53,442 bases of DNA from assembly GCA_001896555.1 (NCBI GenBank), contig MPOS01000040.1:1-53442 (forward strand), given 5' to 3'. The position numbers were made by a program, and so were the translations under genes. Numbering within the stretch: position 1 is the stretch's first letter; the number at the start of each line of letters is the position of its first letter. The notes below the pieces were generated by a model. The model did no database searches, had not been told where the DNA came from, and was given only the letters and a program-made list of their open reading frames with translations. Source of the stretch: Candidatus Phosphitivorax anaerolimi (GTDB lineage Bacteria; Desulfobacterota; Desulfomonilia; UBA1062). Positions 16,202 to 24,506 of this stretch are shown in pieces.

Positions 16202-16687
16202 TCACTTCTTCTTCAGCAGCCGTGAGAGGATGCCGGTATCGGTCCCTGTCGATTCCGCCAGCTCCTCCTCGTAGCCAACGATGGTGAAAAAGATGGCCCG
16301 GTCAAAGAACAGAACGACCTTGTTGTTCAATTCCAATGCCTGGTAACACTCGTAGGTCGAATCGAAGAACTGATTCTCCCTCACATAGAGCCAGAGGTGC
16401 CGCTTGATGATCATCAGGGCCATGATCACTTCATGCAGGGGGATCCCTTCCCTGAACCTTTTCTTTCCCATATCGCTGTAATACTGCTGCACCTCGCCTG
16501 TTTGCATTTTCTTGTTGAGCCACGAATCGAGCCTGCTGTACACATCGTAGATTCGATCGCGGAGAAGGTCCTGCGTGAGCGTCCGGTAGCTCTTGGTTTC
16601 CTCCCGGGTGAGCAGGTCTTTGCACACCCTGTTGGTCAGTTCGTCTGCATTGTCTTCGATCAGCTTGATCAGCCTGGAATAGATCAT
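16202..16687 (-). CDS. Stand-alone RsbRD N-terminal-like protein
   Basis: A 161-residue all-helical cytoplasmic protein starting MIYSRLIKLIEDNADELTNRV. The pattern, with RYRTL-like SYRTLTQDLLRDRIYDVYSRL, FREGIPLHEVIMALMIIKRHLW and a final FFDRAIFFTIVGYEEE, fits the RsbRD_N / four-helix sensor domain found at the N-terminus of stressosome RsbR proteins and some kinases. Here nothing follows it. AAAGGGGGAGAG just before the ATG fixes the start; the open frame reaches back to a TTG at 16777 without support. The gene is monocistronic, convergent with the haem operon and divergent from the antiporter. Partners are unknown. Confidence 0.7.
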   Translation of the reverse strand: MIYSRLIKLIEDNADELTNRVCKDLLTREETKSYRTLTQDLLRDRIYDVYSRLDSWLNKKMQTGEVQQYYSDMGKKRFREGIPLHEVIMALMIIKRHLWLYVRENQFFDSTYECYQALELNNKVVLFFDRAIFFTIVGYEEELAESTGTDTGILSRLLKKK

Positions 16688-16943
16688 CTCTCCCCCTTTT
16701 TTGAAATATTCAATATAACGGTCACATAATGCTCGAACATATATTGATATTATAGAAATACTGATTCTCAATTGCAATATCTCTTCACGGGATTTCCAAT
16801 CTCCAGGCTAAGCGAAGCAGCTTGATATCCGGCCTGTGCGCAGTATCCTTATACCCTATCGAGAGGAAAGTATTCTTGTTTCACGAGGTTATTCCCGTGT
16901 CCCGGAATGAATATATCCCGCAGGTGATCAACCGGAAGAAAAA

Positions 16944-18161
16944 GTGGAGCCAGGCAGCGTCTTTCTCGTTTTGTGTGCATTGATCGTTGCCGGAGTGGCC
17001 GGCGGATGGCTGGCGGTTCATATCAACCTGCCCGCCATACTCGGCGAGCTTGCGGCAGGAGCCCTCCTTGCACTGGCCCTCAGCGGCGGAATACCCTTCT
17101 GGCAGGAGCACGAGGATATGCTCGAAGTGCTGGGACAGGTGGGCTTGTGCGCCCTGCTCTTTTCCGTCGGCTTGGAGATCCGCATGCGGGATATTGCCAG
17201 CGTCGGTCCCGCCTCTGCGGGAGTAGCCTTTATAGGGGTCATCATGCCGTTTATCCTGGGATACGGCGTATCCCTGCTCTTCGGCCTGACACCGCTCGTG
17301 GCCATCTTCGTCGGGGCGTCACTCACCGCCACGAGTGTGGGCATCACCGCCGAGGTGCTCAGCGAGCTGGAGATCATCGGCTCAAAGAGCAGCAAAATCA
17401 TCCTCAATGCCGCAGTTCTCGACGACGTGATCGGGCTCTTCATTCTCACCCTCGTCTCGAGCATTGCATTCGGAGAGGAAATTTCGGTGAGCAGCATCAC
17501 CATGCTCTTTGGTGTAGTGGCTGCATTCTTTCTTGTTGTCCTCATTGCGGTGCGCCCGGTCATTTCCCGCCTCATGTCGTTCATCGAGAAGACATACGGC
17601 GACAACGGCACGGCCATGACGAGCTTTGCCTACCTCATGTTCATCTCTTTCGGTGCTGCAGCCATCGGGCTCGATGTTATCGTAGGGGCATTCATCGCGG
17701 GTCTGTCTCTTTCCGAGTCCAGGGTCAGGCATCATATCTCGGCCTCGTTCAGGCCGTTTATCAGCGTGTTGGCATCCCTGTTCTTCGTGCTTATCGGCAC
17801 GAGGATGGATCTTACACTCCTGAACCCTCTTGTAGCAGATAATCGGCCGGTCCTCGTCTTGAGCATGGGCCTGCTCGTGGCCGCGGTCGCAGGCAAACTC
17901 ATGAGCGGCCTGGCCGTTGTCCGGGACAGGGAAAACCGGCTGGTTATAGGCGCGGGGATGATACCGAGGGGCGAGGTGGGCCTGATCTGCGGCAACATCG
18001 GACTGATGTGCGGGGCACTTCCGGGAGACGTCTTTTCCTCCCTGCTCCTGGTAATCATGTTCACCTCCTTTATCGGGCCCGTGTTCCTCAGGTTCATCGT
18101 GCCGAGGAGGCTCAGCTTCTATCCGAGAATACCCATCGATTCAGAAGGAGAGGAAGAATAG
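16944..18161 (+). CDS. CPA2-family cation/proton antiporter
   Basis: Integral inner-membrane antiporter of 405 residues with about 12-13 hydrophobic segments. The NapA/Kef-type core is clear: VGASLTATSVGITAEVL is followed by LNAAVLDDVIGLF, where D160-D161 are the ion-binding aspartates that make electrogenic Na+/H+ exchange likely. RGEVGLI, a conserved block in the last third, is present at IPRGEVGLICG. No cytoplasmic TrkA-N domain follows, so it is not a full KefB/C channel. The start is a GTG behind GGAAG. It stands alone between the RsbRD gene and the KamA-family gene. Confidence 0.9.
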   Translation: MEPGSVFLVLCALIVAGVAGGWLAVHINLPAILGELAAGALLALALSGGIPFWQEHEDMLEVLGQVGLCALLFSVGLEIRMRDIASVGPASAGVAFIGVIMPFILGYGVSLLFGLTPLVAIFVGASLTATSVGITAEVLSELEIIGSKSSKIILNAAVLDDVIGLFILTLVSSIAFGEEISVSSITMLFGVVAAFFLVVLIAVRPVISRLMSFIEKTYGDNGTAMTSFAYLMFISFGAAAIGLDVIVGAFIAGLSLSESRVRHHISASFRPFISVLASLFFVLIGTRMDLTLLNPLVADNRPVLVLSMGLLVAAVAGKLMSGLAVVRDRENRLVIGAGMIPRGEVGLICGNIGLMCGALPGDVFSSLLLVIMFTSFIGPVFLRFIVPRRLSFYPRIPIDSEGEEE

Positions 18162-18188
18162 TCTGTCCGGGAATCCCTCCATCGATTG

Positions 18189-18217
18189 TTTCAGAGACGT
18201 TTGCATATTGGTATAAT
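18189..18217 (+). promoter_or_regulatory. Probable promoter of the KamA-family gene
   Basis: A perfect TATAAT (18212-18217) has a weak TTTCAG 17 bases upstream (18189-18194). About 150 nt of leader would precede the ATG at 18377. No other candidate in the 215-bp gap is better. Confidence 0.5.
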
Positions 18218-18376
18218 ATGTGGTAAAAGTTATGCATCAATAATTTTTTCCATACAACGTTCAGCCGGGACGTGTCTTTCGGCTGTTCATACTTCGGTGA
18301 TCGGAAGAATGATAAGAGAGGCCATTGCCGGGATGGTCATTGTCACGAATTAGACAGCGAATGAGAGGTGTTTTCA

Positions 18377-19513
18377 ATGACTTGGGAGATTCAACTCAAA
18401 GAAAGCATACGGACGATCCAGGAGGTTTCATCGGTTGTCAACATATCATCCAAGGAAATAAAGCGGCTCGCCCATGTGGTGGAGCGGCATCCCATGCGTG
18501 TCCCTCCGTATTATCTCTCTCTCATCGACCCCGATGATCCGAACGACCCAGTGAGGGCAATGGCGTTGCCCAGTGTTGACGAGCTCAATCTCATGGGCTC
18601 CTACGATACCAGCGGTGAGAAGGACAATACCAAGATGCCCGGTCTCCAGCACAAGTATCCGCAGACCGCGCTGATCCTTTCCACCAACAGGTGTGCAATG
18701 TACTGCAGGCACTGTTTCAGGAAACGTCTGGTAGGCTTGCCCAACCACGAGCTTCTTCAGCGGTTCGACGATGCGGCTGCTTATGTGAGACAGCACCGGG
18801 AGGTCAACAATGTCCTCATTACCGGAGGCGATCCCTTTGTCCTGGACACCTCCATCATCGCCCGTTTCCTCGAGATGCTCTCGGATATCCCTCATCTCTC
18901 CCTCATCAGGTTCGGCACGAGAACCCCGGTCACCCTTCCCCATCGGATCACTCATGATCCTGATCTCATCAGGCTCCTGAAAAAGCACTCCCTCCCGCAG
19001 AGAAGGATCTATGTGGTGACCCAGTTCAATCATCCCAGGGAAATCACCGAAGAGTCCGTGGCTGCGGTAGATTGCCTCATCCGGGCCGGCATCGTAGTGA
19101 ACAACCAGACCGTGCTCCTCAAGGGCGTGAACGACGAGCCCGCAATCCTGGCCGAACTGCAGAACAACCTGGCAGGCATCGGCGTAAATCCGTATTACGT
19201 ATTCCAGTGCAGGCCGGTCAAGCGGGTCCAGCACCATTTCCAGGTTCCGCTCCACCGGGCATTCGACATCGTGGAGGCGGCAAGGGGAATGCTCAACGGC
19301 CACAGCAAACGGTTCCGTTTCATCATGTCCCACAGAAAAGGCAAAATCGAGATCGTGGGCAAAAAGCGCGACGAGTTCTTCTTCAAGTTCCACCAGGCGA
19401 GGAACCCGGCCGACACCGGCAGGTTTTTCAGCAGGCACATCAACCCCGGGCAGGGATGGCTCACTGATACCGAGGAGATCGATCCCGGCCGGATGTACGG
19501 GGCCGCAAGCTGA
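18377..19513 (+). CDS. KamA-family radical SAM protein (lysine 2,3-aminomutase-like)
   Basis: A 378-residue radical SAM enzyme with the KamA cluster motif CAMYCRHCFRKR (C106, C110, C113), then VLITGGDPFVLD, RFGTRTPVTLPHRI and QTVLLKGVNDEP, all shared with lysine 2,3-aminomutase and EpmB. The ATG at 18377 is chosen because AGAGGTG lies six bases before it; an in-frame GTG at 18368 is also possible. The usual PGGGGK motif, whose Lys binds pyridoxal phosphate in true aminomutases, is not seen; the C-terminus instead reads FIMSHRKGKIEIVGKK. The reaction is therefore uncertain. A hairpin-forming GC-rich inverted repeat lies at 19541-19571 behind the gene but lacks a T tract. Confidence 0.82.
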   Translation: MTWEIQLKESIRTIQEVSSVVNISSKEIKRLAHVVERHPMRVPPYYLSLIDPDDPNDPVRAMALPSVDELNLMGSYDTSGEKDNTKMPGLQHKYPQTALILSTNRCAMYCRHCFRKRLVGLPNHELLQRFDDAAAYVRQHREVNNVLITGGDPFVLDTSIIARFLEMLSDIPHLSLIRFGTRTPVTLPHRITHDPDLIRLLKKHSLPQRRIYVVTQFNHPREITEESVAAVDCLIRAGIVVNNQTVLLKGVNDEPAILAELQNNLAGIGVNPYYVFQCRPVKRVQHHFQVPLHRAFDIVEAARGMLNGHSKRFRFIMSHRKGKIEIVGKKRDEFFFKFHQARNPADTGRFFSRHINPGQGWLTDTEEIDPGRMYGAAS

Positions 19514-19730
19514 GTTTTTCAAGCCTGCTTCACATGAAGAGCCGGCAACCCTGTTCTGCTGCAGGGCCGGCGCATGCCGTGGGAATGTAATCGGATTTTC
19601 TTCTCCAGACCACATTGACTTTGGTGCCCTGCCGGTTATTATTCAGCAGCATGACAGTAGGCAGATCATTATGTGAAATCTGCACCCGGCGGGATGACTG
19701 CAAGAAGAAATTCATGCAGGGAAACCACCT

Positions 19731-20036
19731 ATGTCTGTGAACATTGAATCATCCCTTCCTGTTCTCGTCTTTGCGCTCACGGCCGGCATGGGCCTGGGGC
19801 TGGTCTATTTTTTCATCCTGTGGTTCACGGTCCAGAGGCTCTGCTCGTCGCCCGCACCGGCCGCCCTCATGATCTTCAGCTACATGGCGCGGCTGGCCCT
19901 GGTGCTGACCGGCTTTTACTTCATCATGGACCATAGGTGGGAGCGGGTTGCAGTGGCTCTGGCGGGCTTCATCGTCATGCGGGCCATACTCACACGCCTG
20001 ATCGGCAGGAGGGAAACCATGGCAGGGACAGCATAG
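19731..20036 (+). CDS. atpR: N-ATPase subunit AtpR
   Basis: Small membrane protein of N-type (Na+-translocating) F-ATPase operons. The 101 residues hold three hydrophobic segments; FFILWFTVQRL and ARLALVLTGFYFIMDHRWER with a second Arg in FIVMRAILTRL are the family landmarks, the membrane arginines being thought to interact with rotor-ring carboxylates. AGGGAAACC precedes the ATG. In complete operons (atpDCQRBEFAG) atpR stands just before atpB; here a broken atpB follows and all other subunits are absent. The gene is intact but probably an orphan left by operon loss. Confidence 0.82.
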   Translation: MSVNIESSLPVLVFALTAGMGLGLVYFFILWFTVQRLCSSPAPAALMIFSYMARLALVLTGFYFIMDHRWERVAVALAGFIVMRAILTRLIGRRETMAGTA

Positions 20037-20049
20037 GGGAATACCCCGG

Positions 20050-20360
20050 CTGAACCAGATAACCCCTGACCGGGTCATTCTCTGGCAGTGGGGGCTTGTC
20101 AAGATCATAGCCACGCCCATATACACCTGGCTCGTGATGACGATCCTTGTGCTGGGGGCCTGACTCTCGACACGCCGGCTCGAAATGCTCCCGGTGGCAG
20201 GGTGTTCTGGAGGTCGCGGCCACCTCGATCAGGGATCAGATCTGCAAGATCTGCCATGAAGACCCGAGACCCATACACCGCCTTCATGGGATCCCTCTTT
20301 TTCTTCACAGGCATATCGAACTTCCTCATCATCCTCCCTGGCTACGAGACCCCAACCTCG
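20050..20360 (+). pseudogene. atpB: Broken N-ATPase subunit a (atpB) remnant
   Basis: Three frames must be joined to read the N-terminal 100 residues of an N-ATPase subunit a. Frame 1 (20050-20185) gives QITPDRVILWQWGLVKI and then an in-frame TGA at 20161-20163 where relatives have Trp, followed by LSTRRLE. Frame 2 (20186-20263) gives SRWQGVLEVAATSIRDQI. Frame 3 (20268-20360) gives DPYTAFMGSLFFF and LIILPGYETPTS. Homology then ends, with the proton-channel Arg region absent, 41 bp before the convergent SDR gene. One stop, two frameshifts and a truncation make function impossible. Confidence 0.8.
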
Positions 20361-20401
20361 CGAATTAAGAAGTGTCATGCTGATAAGCTTCCGGTTAGGA
20401 C

Positions 20402-21283
20402 TCACTTTTCTGTGGGGTCCTTCCCCCTGAATTTCATTTTCAAGGCAAGTGACAGGATCGATGCTGGAATGAACGACGAGAGCCTGGTGGTGAGGATCCG
20501 GGACAGGACGAACAGGAGTCTGTGTGGGATGAACCTTACCATACCCAGATATAAAATGCGGTTGTGCAGGCCGGGGACAAAACGCCCCTTCCCTTTCCCG
20601 AAGGCCTTTACCCCTGGGGTAACGACCTCCTCCACGCTCATGAAGGACATCATAATGGGAATGTAGTCCTGCGGGACCCCTGCGTCCTGGATGAGGCGAG
20701 TCCTGGTGAAGGGCGGATTGAGCGTGGAGATGACGACCCTGCTCCCCTTGGGCAGCTCAGCCCTCATTGCCTCGGTGAAGCTCTGGGTAAAGGCTTTAGT
20801 CGCAGCATAGATCGCCAGCGTCGGCACTGGCTGGAAGGCCGATACCGACGAGATGTTCAGGATGCCTCCTTCGTCCCGCTCGATCATGGCGGGCAGGAAG
20901 AGACGGCTCAGCTTCGCATACGCCATACAGTTGAGCAGGATCATTGTATCCAGTCTCTTCAGGGGCATCTCCGAGAATTTCCCGAACCAGCAGACCCCGG
21001 CGTTGTTCACCAATACGTCGATTTTCGAAACGACTCTCGTCACTTCTTCATACAGCCGCTCAGGGCCGCCGAGGTCGGTGAGGTCCCCATGGAACGTCCA
21101 CGTCCTGATGCCATAGGCGCGCCTGAGTTCTTCAGCCCACGCCTTAAGCTGCTCTTTTCGGCATTCCAGGTCTGTGAGAACGAGATTTGAGCCCTGGCGG
21201 GCAAAACATTCTGACAATCCTTTCCCGATGCCCATGGATGAACCGGTCACCAGGACATTCTTCCCATTCAGAGGCATCTCCAT
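20402..21283 (-). CDS. Short-chain dehydrogenase/reductase
   Basis: NAD(P)-dependent oxidoreductase, 293 residues. The nucleotide motif TGSSMGIG is at 13-20, LVNNAGV at 91-97, and the catalytic set S146, Y159 and K163 (YAATK) is complete. A C-terminal extension of about 45 residues has hydrophobic stretches (RFIPHRLLFVLSRIL), as in membrane-associated SDRs of the classical 17-beta/3-keto-reductase type. GAGGAGG seven bases before the ATG fixes the start. It lies downstream of the acyl-CoA dehydrogenase genes on the same strand with 413 bp between, so cotranscription is doubtful. Substrate unknown; an acyl or steroid keto group is plausible. Confidence 0.88.
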   Translation of the reverse strand: MEMPLNGKNVLVTGSSMGIGKGLSECFARQGSNLVLTDLECRKEQLKAWAEELRRAYGIRTWTFHGDLTDLGGPERLYEEVTRVVSKIDVLVNNAGVCWFGKFSEMPLKRLDTMILLNCMAYAKLSRLFLPAMIERDEGGILNISSVSAFQPVPTLAIYAATKAFTQSFTEAMRAELPKGSRVVISTLNPPFTRTRLIQDAGVPQDYIPIMMSFMSVEEVVTPGVKAFGKGKGRFVPGLHNRILYLGMVRFIPHRLLFVLSRILTTRLSSFIPASILSLALKMKFRGKDPTEK

Positions 21284-21427
21284 GATGAAACCTCCTCCTC
21301 ACGAATAAATTCTCCCGACGACCGGATTGCGGCCGCGGGACTGAACACATGAGATTGTTCAGCAGCCGGAGAAGCCATATGGGCATACTTAGCGAGCTTT
21401 CCTCGGTACACAGCGGAGGGGTTGTCA

Positions 21428-21542
21428 GGGTGAAACCCACCTATACACAGTGGTCGAGGAACAGTCCATGATCTGCCTCACCCCCCTGCTGGGCAGCAGT
21501 GTTCAAGACATTCTCCGTGCCGTTCACATTGATGCCCTCAAT
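21428..21542 (-). pseudogene. Decayed NAD-dependent epimerase/dehydratase fragment
   Basis: In the 413-bp gap upstream of the SDR gene, one frame reads INVNGTENVLNTAAQQG and the next frame continues GVRQIMDCSSTTVYRW. These two pieces join to the extended-SDR motif (N-x-GT-NVL-AA--G followed by V-R---SS--VYG) of epimerases and 3-beta-hydroxysteroid dehydrogenases. The frameshift is in the G-rich run near 21485. Neither the N-terminal Rossmann motif nor the C-terminal part is found nearby, so only about 38 residues remain. Confidence 0.6.
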
Positions 21543-21605
21543 CAATATAATATACCAGAAACCGAGGGCGGCCTGGCATCGATTCCGGTGCTTTTCGTAA
21601 TTTTT

Positions 21606-21633
21606 GGCTTGTCCCTGAAGGAGCGGACAAGCC
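21606..21633. repeat. Perfect inverted repeat
   Basis: GGCTTGTCC (21606-21614) and GGACAAGCC (21625-21633) form a 9-bp stem with a 10-base loop, 63 bp beyond the 3' end of the acyl-CoA dehydrogenase gene. No run of T follows on the minus strand, so it is not a classic intrinsic terminator for that operon; it may stabilise the mRNA end. Confidence 0.55.
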
Positions 21634-21696
21634 TTTGTCCGAAATATCTAGAAACGCAGTGATGAGGATGTGCTTCATATTCCCCCTTAAGGCCGG

Positions 21697-22830
21697 TTAC
21701 CCGACGATCTCTTTGATGAGGACCAGCTTCTTGAGCGGAGCCAGGCCGAGGAGGGCCTGGACTTGCCGGGCATCGCGGTAGCGTTTCTCCTGGCCATAGT
21801 CCTTCATGTACCCGTTGCCGCCGAGGAGCTGGACACCGTCGGTGACAACCTCGCACGCCAGGTCATGGACATGCAGAGCGGTTGCAATGCTGATCATGCC
21901 CCAGTCTTTGAGGTTTTCGTCAATGGCCCTGCAGGTCTGAGTCACGCAGAGCTCGGCAACCTTTGCCTTGATGGCCATGTTGGCCAGGATCATCCTGACT
22001 TCCGACCAGTTGATGACGGGCCTGCCACCCTGTTCGCGCTCTTTGGTGTAGTCCATAGCTTCCCTGAGGGAGCCCCGTATGATCCCTGCATTAATGGATG
22101 CGGCTGCCGCGTGCATGATCTTCGACGCCGTCTCGAAATACCTTTCGCCTTCGCCTTCCTCGCCAATGATCCGGGCGCTCACATTGTTCAGAGAAATGTC
22201 GATGATGGGGCATGCATGGAGCCCGAGACTGAAGATGGGTTCGCTTTTCGTGACACCCCTATCATTGAGGTTCACCAGGAAGAACGAATATCCCCTGTTG
22301 CTCGAAATCCTTGCTGGTATGACGGCCCATTTCGAGAAGCTGCCCAGGACGAGATAATCGAGTTTTCCCGTGAGTGTGTAGCCCTTGCCGGAAGGTGAAG
22401 CCTCCGGCAGGGTTTTCGACTGGCCGGGATCGGTAAATGACGGGAAGGCGACGAGATACTCCTTTGCGTCTTTTGCCTTTGGATAGATCCTCTCAGCTAT
22501 GCTGTCGGCCTGAGCACTCAGGATGATTTCCTGGGACAGCGCGCTCGTGAAGATGATCAGGGAATAGGATGCATCGACCTCGGCCACATGTCCGAGCATC
22601 ATGCACAGGGTGCTGATTCCCTGGCCTATGCCGGTGTACTTCTCGGGCAGCATGATACCGAGGAACCCCAGGTCATAGATCTTGTTGAACCCCGCTTCGA
22701 TGACATCGACATCGAGATCGCCGAAGGGGTAACGGTCGTGCACCTCGACATGCGGCTTAAGCTCTTCTCTTGAAAATTTGGTTATGAGGTCTTCAAACGG
22801 TTTCAGATCATTGTTCAATGCAGTCAGCAT
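21697..22830 (-). CDS. Acyl-CoA dehydrogenase paralogue lacking the usual catalytic Glu
   Basis: A 377-residue member of the acyl-CoA dehydrogenase family, with the three-part fold visible: N-terminal helices (GFLGIMLPEKYTGIG), the middle beta domain (KLDYLVLGSFSKWAV) and the C-terminal helices (INAGIIRGSLREAMDY, DGVQLLGGNGYMKDYGQEKRYRDAR). The base usually found as E in YEGT is replaced (QALLG), and the alternative Glu site of isovaleryl-CoA dehydrogenase is not apparent. It may be a non-catalytic partner of the next gene's product. GAAGGAGG before the ATG at 22830 fixes the start; the open frame runs on to 22956. It follows the other dehydrogenase gene by 16 bp. Confidence 0.88.
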   Translation of the reverse strand: MLTALNNDLKPFEDLITKFSREELKPHVEVHDRYPFGDLDVDVIEAGFNKIYDLGFLGIMLPEKYTGIGQGISTLCMMLGHVAEVDASYSLIIFTSALSQEIILSAQADSIAERIYPKAKDAKEYLVAFPSFTDPGQSKTLPEASPSGKGYTLTGKLDYLVLGSFSKWAVIPARISSNRGYSFFLVNLNDRGVTKSEPIFSLGLHACPIIDISLNNVSARIIGEEGEGERYFETASKIMHAAAASINAGIIRGSLREAMDYTKEREQGGRPVINWSEVRMILANMAIKAKVAELCVTQTCRAIDENLKDWGMISIATALHVHDLACEVVTDGVQLLGGNGYMKDYGQEKRYRDARQVQALLGLAPLKKLVLIKEIVG

Positions 22831-22846
22831 GGCATCCTCCTTCTTT

Positions 22847-24352
22847 TCATTCTTCAAAAAACGTTGCCTTGGGACAGGCAGGGGCAACGATGGATTTGAA
22901 AAGATTGATCCGGTTGAGCTGGTTGGTACCCTCGTAGATTTGAAGCAGCTTGGCATCGCGGATGATCTTCTCCGCGCCGCTGTCGTGCCTGAGGCCCGCC
23001 TTGCCCATGAGCTCGAGCGCCATCTGGCAGTTCCTGACCCCGAGATCGGTGCACGAGAACTTGGCCATGGAAGCCAGGCCTGTGGTCAGATGCTGATCAT
23101 CCGGCTTCTGCCAGTCGATGTACCACTTGCTCAAGATCCAGGTTGCAATGGGTTTGTCGAGCAAGGGTGCGATGACCTTTTTGAAGTAGGATACGGGCAG
23201 ATATTTCAGATAATAGTAGATGGGCTTCATCTGGAGGATGTTGTAGGCCCCCCGGTGCTGGTTCGCCAGGTTGGCTTCGGTGTACGCAAGCCTGCCGAGG
23301 CGCACATTTGCGTACATTTCCGCCAGCCTGCACTGCACCCACTCGTAGGTGACCATTGGCTTGCCGTCGATCTCGGTCTCGTTTGCATATTTCATAGCAG
23401 TCTCGAAGGCCCCGCGCGCTACCCCTACTCCGAATGCGCCCACTCCTGCCCGCGAAATGGAGAAAACATAGTCGATATGCTGCATGTTCACGTTACGGGG
23501 AGTCTTCTTCGTATAGGATTTGATGATATCCGGATCCATCGCCACCAGCTCGTCCGGGACGAAGCAGTCCTCGAAATTCAGCACACTGGCCGGGCAGACC
23601 CGCTGGCCCATCTTGTTCTCATGCGTGCCAAGGGAAAAACCCTTCATGCCCCGCTTCACCATCAAGGCCACCTTGGTGTCGGCACCCTTTTTCAGGTCGG
23701 TATAGGCATAAACGACGTTCCATGTAGAAAAATGCCCATTGGAGATGAAGATCTTGCTGCCATTGAGAATGTAGCCTCCCGGTACCTTCCTGGCATGGCA
23801 TCCCAACCTGCCCTTTGCCTCAAGATCTACCTCCTCCACATCGGTGCCTGCCGTGGGTTCGGTGATGCAGTATGAAATGAGGCAGGGCTCACCGGTTTTC
23901 TCGCCTTCGACCACATCGTTCATCACCCTTTTTATGATCCTCGTGTTGGACAACATCATGCAGGCGGCCATCCCGAGATAATGCACTCCGATCACATTCG
24001 CGATACCGACACAGACCGATCCGACCTCTTCGAGGAAATACGAGATCGACGGCAAGTTGAAGCCTTTTCCACCGAAGAGCTTCGGGATCCACATGGTGTA
24101 GAAGCCCCACTCATTGGCCTTCTTCACGAGCTCCACAGGAAGGTAGTCCGGGTCTTCATGGGTCTTTCGGTCGAGTTCGAGCGATAGGGGACGCGCCACC
24201 TCGTCATTGAACTTGCGTGCCAGCGCGACTGCCTCCTCGGTTTCCTTGATCATGGCCTTGGGCATCCTTGGCGCATAGTACAGTGAAAGACTTTCATTCT
24301 CAAACCGGGGAAATTTCTTTGTATATGACTTCACCTTCGATCGTTTCAACAT
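22847..24352 (-). CDS. Acyl-CoA dehydrogenase
   Basis: FAD-dependent alpha,beta-desaturase of acyl-CoA, 501 residues, longer than the standard 380-400. Seen: SYCITEPTAGTDV, GSKIFISNG, FVPDELVA, and the C-terminal RDAKLLQIYEGTNQLNR with the catalytic Glu of the YEG motif intact. The extra length lies around 370-430 (HRGAYNILQMKPIYYYLKY and following), an insertion in the helical domain. It is the fourth gene of a five-gene minus-strand operon. Natural electron acceptor is normally ETF, but no etfAB is nearby, and the flavin/Fe-S fusion protein encoded upstream is a possible partner. Chain length of the substrate is unknown. Confidence 0.92.
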   Translation of the reverse strand: MLKRSKVKSYTKKFPRFENESLSLYYAPRMPKAMIKETEEAVALARKFNDEVARPLSLELDRKTHEDPDYLPVELVKKANEWGFYTMWIPKLFGGKGFNLPSISYFLEEVGSVCVGIANVIGVHYLGMAACMMLSNTRIIKRVMNDVVEGEKTGEPCLISYCITEPTAGTDVEEVDLEAKGRLGCHARKVPGGYILNGSKIFISNGHFSTWNVVYAYTDLKKGADTKVALMVKRGMKGFSLGTHENKMGQRVCPASVLNFEDCFVPDELVAMDPDIIKSYTKKTPRNVNMQHIDYVFSISRAGVGAFGVGVARGAFETAMKYANETEIDGKPMVTYEWVQCRLAEMYANVRLGRLAYTEANLANQHRGAYNILQMKPIYYYLKYLPVSYFKKVIAPLLDKPIATWILSKWYIDWQKPDDQHLTTGLASMAKFSCTDLGVRNCQMALELMGKAGLRHDSGAEKIIRDAKLLQIYEGTNQLNRINLFKSIVAPACPKATFFEE

Positions 24353-24506
24353 AATACGTCCTCCTTTGTCGCTGTATTGCCATGAAATTTCATAAAACCG
24401 CTCTGTTCACTCAAGAAGCCCGGCTGCGTCGTCGAGTTTCGCCGGGCCGGAGAGGGTGTTCACCATCGGCTCATGCAAACAGGAACTCACCCCTTCCCTC
24501 CAGGGC

